Below, piece after piece: positions 13,431 through 18,979 of a DNA stretch of 18,979 bases; the first letter of the stretch is position 1, and every line of letters starts with the position of its first letter. The position numbers were made by a program, and so were the translations under genes. The notes under the pieces were generated by a model. The model was not told the origin of the DNA and ran no database searches. It saw only the letters and a list, made by a program, of their open reading frames with translations. This DNA is from Bacteroidia bacterium (GTDB taxonomy: Bacteria > Bacteroidota > Bacteroidia > JAESSM01 > NORP286): assembly GCA_016764115.1 (NCBI GenBank), contig JAESSM010000044.1:1-18979 (forward strand). Reading direction: 5' to 3'.

Positions 13431-16400
13431 TCAAGATTGCAATTCTTCTTTCTTTTTTTCCATCCCAGCCATTTTGGTCAACTTTTGAATTGCAACTGCA
13501 ATTGTATCGATCAAATTGATCCTAAGAATCAAACTTTTTGCCGTTTCTTTCATTTCGCAACCACTTGGATGTGTTTGCACATATTGAAGTATGCTTGAAA
13601 AGATATCAGAATTATAATAGTCTTCATTTTTTTTAACGAAGTAACAGTTCATCACTTGATTTTTCATAACGATTCTTTCAAATCCAAGTTTGGTAGCTAA
13701 CCACCTCAACCTTACTGTATCAAACAACTCCTCCACCTCAATTGGCGATTTCCCGAATCTATCTACCATTCTAGATTTAATTTTTTTCAAGCCCTCCTCA
13801 TCCTTTTGAGCATTGATCTCATTATACAAATTCAACCTTTCAGAAATATTCTCAACGTAGGAATCTGGGATTAAAATGGACAAATCAGTATCGATTTGGC
13901 AGTCATTGACAAACTCTTTTGGTTTTTGATTTTTAAATAGATCCTTAAACTCATCCTCTTTCAATTCCTTTATTGCTTCATCCAAAATTTTATGATACAT
14001 GTTAAAGCCCATTTCGGATATATAACCACTCTGCTCAGCTCCTAATAAATTTCCGGCTCCACGGATATCCATATCGCGTAAAGCTACATTGAAACCGCTT
14101 CCTAAATCAGTAAATTCCTCAATTGCGCTGAGTCGTTTTCTAGCTTCCTGGGTTATAGTTGATAATGGTGGTGATATCAGATAACAAAATGCCTTTCTAT
14201 TTGATCTTCCTACTCTACCTCTCAATTGATACAAATCACTTAAACCAAAATTCTGTGCATTGTTAATGATCATAGTGTTGGCATTCGGAATATCCAATCC
14301 CGATTCAACAATAGTGGTACAGAGCAGTACACCATACTCCCCTCCAATAAAATCCAGCATCACTTTCTCTAACCGCTTGTTATCCATCTGCGCATGACCA
14401 ATTCCAATATGTACACCCGGGCAAATTTTTCTTAACAGTACCGCTACATCTTCAATGTCTTTGACTCTATTATGTATAAAAAATACTTGCCCACCCCTTG
14501 ATATTTCATAGTTAATAGCCTCACGTATAACTTCTTCATTAAAAATATGCAGTTCTGTATCTATCGGTTGTCTATTGGGCGGAGCTGTATTTATTATTGA
14601 CAAGTCTCTGGCCCCCATCATTGAAAAATGTAATGTTCTTGGAATTGGTGTGGCAGTTAAGGTTAAAGTATCAACGTTTTCCCGAAACTGTCTTAGCTTC
14701 TCTTTGATTGATACACCAAACTTTTGTTCTTCATCAATAATTAATAATCCAATATCCTTAAATTTAACATCCTTACTGACCAACCTATGTGTGCCGATCA
14801 AAATATCAATTTTGCCCTCTTCTAATTCCTTTATTGTTTTCTTTTGCTCCGCATTGCTCTTGAATCGGTTCAAATAATCCACAGTGCACGGAAAATCTTT
14901 CAACCTTTCAGTAAAAGTTTGATAATGCTGAAGCGCTAAAATAGTTGTAGGAACTAAAATTGCAACCTGTTTACTATCGCTGACAGCTTTGAATGCAGCA
15001 CGTATGGCAACCTCTGTTTTTCCGAAACCAACATCACCACAAATCAATCTATCCATCGGGTTTTCCTTTTCCATATCAGTTTTTACATCCTCTGTGGACT
15101 TGAGCTGATCAGGAGTATCCTCATAAATAAATGAGGCTTCAAGCTCTGATTGAAGATAGGTATCGGGTGAGAAAGCAAAACCTTTCTGTGCTTTACGTTT
15201 TGCATAAAGTTTTATCAATTCATTGGCGATATCCTTAACTTTGGACTTGGTTTTTTTCTTCAGATTTTCCCATGATACAGATCCCAATTTATTCAATTTG
15301 GGAGCCATAGCATCTTTGCCGGTATATTTAGATATTCGATGCAAAGAATGAATATTCACATATAGCAGATCCTGATCTTTATATACGATCTTAACAGCTT
15401 CCTGCAATTTCCCATCTACTTCAATTCTTTCCAGTCCTGCAAATTTTCCAATTCCGTGATCGATGTGCGTAACATAATCTCCTGGCTTGAGCTCCTGAAG
15501 CTCCTTTAATGAAATAATTCTTTGCTTGGAATATGCCTTCCGTAATTTGAATTTATGGAATCTGTCAAAAATTTGATGATCTGTATAACATGCTATTCTT
15601 AAGCTCTTATCTACAAACCCCTTATGGATACTTAATTCAATTGCTTCATATTCTACTTCTTCCTCAATATCATTGAAAATCTCAATTAACCGATTTCTTT
15701 GCTTTTCCGAATCGGCACAGATGATGTTTTTGATTCCTTGTTCAGTGTTTTGGATAAGATTGGATACCAACAATTTAAAATCCTTATGGAAATCCGGTTG
15801 TGGTGATGATCGAAACTCAATGCTATTCGTTGCATCGAAGTAAAAGTGCGGTCCAAGTTCAACTATTGAATGTTGCTCTAATCCGCCTAGCAATGCATCA
15901 GCACTCAAAAAATAGCGGTCCGAATTTTTAAAAATTTGGTTTACCTCATCGTAATTAGCCCACGATTCGTCAATATCATGATCATTTAATTCAGCGCAAC
16001 TCTTTGTAATAACTTGCTTCGAAAACTCAACATCCTTTATCCAAACGGTAGTACCTTCAGGTAATAAATTTAAAAATGAGTCGTATTGCGCATTACTCTC
16101 ATCAAACTGAATTTTGGGAATGATCACTGCTTCCGATACTATCTCAACAGAGGATTGGGTTTCAGGATCAAAGGTTCTTATCGATTCTATTTGATTCCCA
16201 AAAAACTCAAACCGAAAAGGAAGTTCATTAGAAAACGAATAAATATCAACTATTCCCCCTCGCACTGAAAACTGACCAGCTTCATACACATAATCTGATC
16301 TCTGAAAATGATTATCGATCAATAATTCTGCTAAAAACTCCAATTCAACTTCTTCATTACTTCTCAGCTTAATAGTCTTTGCTTTCAGCGATTCTTGATT

Positions 16401-16805
16401 GACGATTCTTTCTCCCAAGGCATGAGGAAATGTAACGATCAAATTTGTTGAATTCCCATTTTCTGAAATTTTGGACAAGGTTTCAATCCTTTCCAGTACC
16501 AGTGCATTGCTATAAGAATCAGGGAAATAGGGCCTCTTGAATGCACTAGGGAAAAAGAAAACATTACTCTTTTTAGCCAGATTTTGGAGATTATTAAAAA
16601 AGTAGGCAGCTTCTTCTTTTTCTGACAGCACAAACAAATGAGTTCGATTCACAGAATCGGCAACAGCAATACTTAAACAAGCATCCATTGACCCAACCAA
16701 GCCCTTTAGCTGAATTTTTTGCTTGTCCTTATCTCTAAGCAGATTGCTTATTGTTTCTACCTCAGTAGTTTCGCGGTAGTATTTTAGTATATGTTCAGAT
16801 TCCAT
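13431..16805 (-). CDS. mfd: Transcription-repair coupling factor
   Basis: Mfd removes RNA polymerase stalled at lesions and recruits UvrA for excision repair. The 1124 residues match the family (about 1150). Seen in order: a UvrB-like N-terminal module without helicase motifs (from about 1 to 330; FPDSYSNALVLERIE and the RGGIVDIYSF strand resemble UvrB); the RNA polymerase-interacting domain (GDYVTHIDHGIGKFAGLERIEVDG, about 445-470, with YVNIHSLHRISKY); and a RecG-like translocase with Walker A GDVGFGKTE (590-598), Walker B DEEQ (691-694), TATPIPRTL and SGLDIPNANT. QLRGRVGRS and the TRG motif MDIRGAGNLLG follow, then the C-terminal TRCF domain. ATG 16805 overlaps the stop of the upstream DUF218 gene by 11 bp, so expression is probably coupled to it. 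Downstream lies a hairpin in the 77-bp repeat. Confidence 0.97.
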   Translation of the reverse strand: MESEHILKYYRETTEVETISNLLRDKDKQKIQLKGLVGSMDACLSIAVADSVNRTHLFVLSEKEEAAYFFNNLQNLAKKSNVFFFPSAFKRPYFPDSYSNALVLERIETLSKISENGNSTNLIVTFPHALGERIVNQESLKAKTIKLRSNEEVELEFLAELLIDNHFQRSDYVYEAGQFSVRGGIVDIYSFSNELPFRFEFFGNQIESIRTFDPETQSSVEIVSEAVIIPKIQFDESNAQYDSFLNLLPEGTTVWIKDVEFSKQVITKSCAELNDHDIDESWANYDEVNQIFKNSDRYFLSADALLGGLEQHSIVELGPHFYFDATNSIEFRSSPQPDFHKDFKLLVSNLIQNTEQGIKNIICADSEKQRNRLIEIFNDIEEEVEYEAIELSIHKGFVDKSLRIACYTDHQIFDRFHKFKLRKAYSKQRIISLKELQELKPGDYVTHIDHGIGKFAGLERIEVDGKLQEAVKIVYKDQDLLYVNIHSLHRISKYTGKDAMAPKLNKLGSVSWENLKKKTKSKVKDIANELIKLYAKRKAQKGFAFSPDTYLQSELEASFIYEDTPDQLKSTEDVKTDMEKENPMDRLICGDVGFGKTEVAIRAAFKAVSDSKQVAILVPTTILALQHYQTFTERLKDFPCTVDYLNRFKSNAEQKKTIKELEEGKIDILIGTHRLVSKDVKFKDIGLLIIDEEQKFGVSIKEKLRQFRENVDTLTLTATPIPRTLHFSMMGARDLSIINTAPPNRQPIDTELHIFNEEVIREAINYEISRGGQVFFIHNRVKDIEDVAVLLRKICPGVHIGIGHAQMDNKRLEKVMLDFIGGEYGVLLCTTIVESGLDIPNANTMIINNAQNFGLSDLYQLRGRVGRSNRKAFCYLISPPLSTITQEARKRLSAIEEFTDLGSGFNVALRDMDIRGAGNLLGAEQSGYISEMGFNMYHKILDEAIKELKEDEFKDLFKNQKPKEFVNDCQIDTDLSILIPDSYVENISERLNLYNEINAQKDEEGLKKIKSRMVDRFGKSPIEVEELFDTVRLRWLATKLGFERIVMKNQVMNCYFVKKNEDYYNSDIFSSILQYVQTHPSGCEMKETAKSLILRINLIDTIAVAIQKLTKMAGMEKKKEELQS

Positions 16806-17394
16806 CTAAGTTCAGAGATCGATATAAAATTTTCATGTATTCGCTATATATTTCAATTAGGCCTTGCTCTTGTTCCCACCAGGCATCCATCTTGAAACTT
16901 ATAGGGTTTGTAGGTAAGATCATCAAATTGATTCCATGTTGCTCAAATTTGTCTCTTGCCAAGTCATTGATGTTTTTGGTTTTATACATTTCTATTGGTG
17001 CTAACACCTTGCACAGATCATTTCTATCACAGTAGGAGATAATGGAATCTATGTATTCCCTGATTCCCTTGGGCTCCCTGATAAGTACTATTTTATCTTT
17101 CGGAATTCCTTTTTGAATTAGCGCTTGCTTAAAAGTATCAGCGCTTGAATATTCTATTCCCAATGCTCTCAGATCCATCAAACTGGCATTTCCTAAAATA
17201 ATTATTTTCTCTCCTAATCCTTGTTTATATAAAGCTTCGATCTTTTCCAGGTTGTAATCAACTAACCAAATTAGATCAGCACGTTCAATTTCATCTTCAA
17301 CCACCAAATAATTTCCTAATCCTTTAAGAATAGGAACTTTAAGAAGGTAGACAGATAAAACAATTACTATAATGGAAATTAACGCCTTTTTCAT
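16795..17394 (-). CDS. DUF218 (YdcF/SanA/ElyC-like) membrane-anchored protein
   Basis: A 199-residue protein with an N-terminal hydrophobic segment (KKALISIIVIVLSVYLL, residues 2-18) acting as a signal anchor, followed by a soluble alpha/beta domain outside the membrane. Residues 28-190 follow the DUF218 pattern: LGNYLVVEDEIERADLIWLV, then a helix with EALYKQGLGEKIIILG, GIPKDKIVLIREP, APIEMYKTKNINDLARDKFEQHGINLMILPT, and a C-terminal WWEQEQGLIEIYSEYMKILY. The family is linked to envelope and peptidoglycan/lipid-carrier homeostasis (SanA, ElyC), but its chemistry is unsettled and the divergence here is high. I chose ATG 17394 because the alternative TTG 17415 would lie inside a consensus -7 box (17420-17413). 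Its stop is inside mfd (11-bp overlap), an unusual pairing of an envelope gene with a repair gene. Confidence 0.7.
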   Translation of the reverse strand: MKKALISIIVIVLSVYLLKVPILKGLGNYLVVEDEIERADLIWLVDYNLEKIEALYKQGLGEKIIILGNASLMDLRALGIEYSSADTFKQALIQKGIPKDKIVLIREPKGIREYIDSIISYCDRNDLCKVLAPIEMYKTKNINDLARDKFEQHGINLMILPTNPISFKMDAWWEQEQGLIEIYSEYMKILYRSLNLDGI

Positions 17395-17412
17395 TAAGGA
17401 AAATTCTGAAGG

Positions 17413-17420
17413 CAAAATTA
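17413..17420 (-). promoter_or_regulatory. Bacteroidota -7 box for the DUF218-mfd operon
   Basis: Minus strand TAATTTTG matches TAxxTTTG exactly. It would start transcription about 12 nt before ATG 17394. No -33 TTG was found at the usual 17-23 nt spacing, so the promoter is only half supported. Confidence 0.4.
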
Positions 17421-17483
17421 ATAAAAGGTAGGTTATAAATGGAAAGTTAACTAATCAGTTTGAAGAACGAAGCATTTGAATTA

Positions 17484-17571
17484 CGTCATTGCGAAGGAGG
17501 AACGACTGAAGCAATCTCCGACTTTGAATTACCGTAGGAGATTACCACGTCACTTCGTTCCTCGCAATGAC
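17484..17571. repeat. Palindromic dispersed-repeat-like element
   Basis: About 87 bp with long imperfect inverted arms: GTCATTGCGAAGGAGGAACG (17485-17504) against CGTTCCTCGCAATGAC (17556-17571), and GCAATCTCC (17511-17519) against GGAGATTACC (17537-17546), with a short AT-rich centre. It has no coding content. It resembles the GTCATTGCGAG...AAGCAATCTC palindromic units that occur in many copies across Bacteroidota genomes (recollection). Lying between two minus-strand genes, it could also form a large RNA hairpin after the caspase gene. Confidence 0.7.
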
Positions 17572-17587
17572 TTGTAAAACTGAAGGA

Positions 17588-18931
17588 TTATTCCTTCAAA
17601 ATAAAAATGAACTGACCACCTTCATCTCCTGTATTTTTAATAGACTGGAACTTAGGAGATTGGTTTGAGTTATTAATTACAGGGATCTTTATGTCCGCAT
17701 AAAGCTGACTGGCATCAAAAAACTTACTTGTATTTTCTTTTAGTGATTTCAAAAGGTAATAAGCAAAAACTGAATGCCCGTCCTGGCCTCCATCCATAAC
17801 CGGCTCAATACCACCTGAGGTTATTGCTTGTCGCGATGCTAAATTATGAACTAAATTAAAGTAACGCTCCGATTCTTCGAAAGGGACAGAAACTGTGTGC
17901 CCGCGAAACACATCGCCACTAAAACAAGCATCAGAAACAAGTAATGTATGTTTAGACTTTATACCTCCTAAAAATGTTTGCAGATCATTGTTAGAAATAA
18001 ATTCAGAGGTAGACTTGGAGCTTGCATCAACAGGAACCCAATAACCTTTGTTTAGTTCATTTTTGAATTCACCATGCCCGGAGTAATAAATAAAAACATT
18101 GTCATCCTTTTCAACATTGGCAACTAACCATTCCAGCTTTTTGATGATGTTCGCTCTCGTAGCATCCTCATTCAGTAATGTAATAGAGTGGTCTAACTTA
18201 TATTTTTCGGTCAAAAGATCATTAATAGCATTAGCATCATTTACAGCATTATTCAAAGATTCCCATTCTCCTTTGTAAGTATCAATACCAATTACTAATG
18301 AATAGTACTTACCTATTTTCATTTCCTTTGCCTTGGTAACATTTAGTCCTTTTAATGGATCTCCACCACGCAATGTTTGATCCTTATAATGATCCACTCC
18401 AATGTTAACAGCCATATCAGCACCTTCTACTTTTATTTTATATTTAGAAGCAACTCGAACATTGATAACTGTATTTTCCGGGATCTCAGCATTTTTTCCG
18501 GGTATCAAAAGAAACAGAAGGTTCGGACCAGGCATTACAAAACATCCTATGCAAAATAGCGTCTCAACAATATCACGATCATCACCCTTTATTTTATATT
18601 CATCTGTTAAATTGATCAATTGTCCATCAACAGCTGTTGTAGACAGGAAATGCAATTCAACCTTCCCGCCTTTACCTCTGACTTTTGCTTTCCTTCGTTC
18701 CACTTCAACTTCAACTGCTGTACCCATTTCGATGAGAACATTTCCATCTAGATCCAAAACATTTTGATCGACAATAACCTGGGCTACAACATTTTTCTTA
18801 CTGTTTAAGTCATTTTGAGTTTTAACCCTTATAGCAGATCCGGAATTAATGATCCCTACTTGTGCATGAGCACAAATCCCAATAATTAGCAATAAACAAA
18901 TGATATTTACTCTGGCAAGAAGCATGAACAT
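17588..18931 (-). CDS. Exported caspase-fold (peptidase C14) protein
   Basis: 447 residues. A signal peptide (1-23, ending ICAHAQ) points to export. Residues 28-165 form a beta-rich domain of the GSAIRVKT...GTAVEVEV...RGKGGKVELHF...AVDGQLINL type, ending with a glycine/proline-rich hydrophobic segment (about 126-145) and NAEIPENTVINVRV. I recognise the pattern but no name. Residues 205-445 are a caspase p20-like domain: YYSLVIGIDTY; NDANAINDLL; VFIYYSGHGE with catalytic His286; LLVSDACFSGD with catalytic Cys336; then TSGGIEPVMDGG and GHSVFAYYLLKSL. The dyad is intact, and the Asp before the Cys resembles metacaspases and paracaspases, which prefer basic P1 residues (family knowledge). ATG 18931 is used; ATG 18925 is equally possible. 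A consensus -7 box lies 20 bp upstream. Role unknown: protein processing or a stress/death protease are options. Confidence 0.9.
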   Translation of the reverse strand: MFMLLARVNIICLLLIIGICAHAQVGIINSGSAIRVKTQNDLNSKKNVVAQVIVDQNVLDLDGNVLIEMGTAVEVEVERRKAKVRGKGGKVELHFLSTTAVDGQLINLTDEYKIKGDDRDIVETLFCIGCFVMPGPNLLFLLIPGKNAEIPENTVINVRVASKYKIKVEGADMAVNIGVDHYKDQTLRGGDPLKGLNVTKAKEMKIGKYYSLVIGIDTYKGEWESLNNAVNDANAINDLLTEKYKLDHSITLLNEDATRANIIKKLEWLVANVEKDDNVFIYYSGHGEFKNELNKGYWVPVDASSKSTSEFISNNDLQTFLGGIKSKHTLLVSDACFSGDVFRGHTVSVPFEESERYFNLVHNLASRQAITSGGIEPVMDGGQDGHSVFAYYLLKSLKENTSKFFDASQLYADIKIPVINNSNQSPKFQSIKNTGDEGGQFIFILKE

Positions 18932-18950
18932 ATATAGTCAAATTCTATAC

Positions 18951-18958
18951 CAAAGCTA
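18951..18958 (-). promoter_or_regulatory. Bacteroidota -7 box for the caspase gene
   Basis: Minus strand TAGCTTTG matches TAxxTTTG exactly and sits 19-27 bp before ATG 18931, giving a leader of about 13 nt. The expected -33 TTG would fall at or beyond the right edge of the window. Confidence 0.45.
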
Positions 18959-18979
18959 CAGAATATGCCGTGATTTTAC

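Noticed and set aside
13328..13450. Minus-strand reading through repeat copy 2 (ending HFNFWVNLVVK) as a small gene or IS remnant
   Set aside because: Only about 40 codons, no recognisable family, and the frame around copy 1 is not similarly open; treated as chance.
14575..14877. Plus-strand open frame inside mfd
   Set aside because: It lies wholly opposite the conserved helicase motifs of mfd and has no protein-family features.
17395..17415. TTG start at 17415 for the DUF218 protein
   Set aside because: The codon falls in an exact TAxxTTTG -7 box, and ATG 17394 directly precedes the KK-plus-hydrophobic anchor.

Overview
The window looks like chromosomal DNA of a low-GC Bacteroidota, most likely a Cytophagales-type bacterium. 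The evidence is a Reg_prop/Y_Y_Y propeller sensor, a 246-residue AroE, TPR and caspase-domain exported proteins, weak or absent Shine-Dalgarno sequences, and two promoter -7 boxes that fit the Bacteroidota consensus TAxxTTTG (minus strand, 17420-17413 and 18958-18951). No RNA gene, CRISPR array, transposase or integrase was seen.

Left block, plus strand (1-5638): the 3' part of a NifS/IscS-like PLP enzyme overlaps a cysteine dioxygenase gene by ATGA. A DUF368/PopT-type polyprenyl-phosphate transporter overlaps aroE by one base, and uvrB follows. The NifS-like enzyme keeps its PLP lysine but has alanine where cysteine desulfurases carry the sulfur-accepting cysteine. The dioxygenase keeps its full active site. 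Together they suggest a two-step route from cysteine to cysteine sulfinate to alanine plus sulfite; this is the most interesting biochemical idea in the window.

Middle block (5639-10263): a gap of about 250 bp with possible decayed coding sequence, then a large exported propeller sensor with a cytoplasmic PP2C/SpoIIE phosphatase domain. It converges on a minus-strand gene for an exported TPR protein.

Accessory island (10326-13327): three plus-strand genes lie between two identical 77-bp direct repeats that contain a terminator-like hairpin: a membrane-anchored XRE regulator, a beta-lactamase-fold lipoprotein and a GNAT acetyltransferase. Neighbouring genes on both sides are minus-strand. The lipoprotein gene is bordered by 9-bp inverted repeats (GTTGTGTGC / GCACACAAC), with a 10-bp hairpin just after the second. 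If the unit is closed into a circle these pieces form an attC-like fold, so it may be an integron-type gene cassette without a nearby integrase.

Right block, minus strand (13431-18931): a DUF218-type membrane protein gene overlaps mfd by 11 bp as an operon, so both UvrB and the transcription-repair coupling factor Mfd are in this window. An 87-bp palindromic dispersed-repeat-like element separates this operon from an exported caspase-fold (C14) protein with intact His/Cys dyad.
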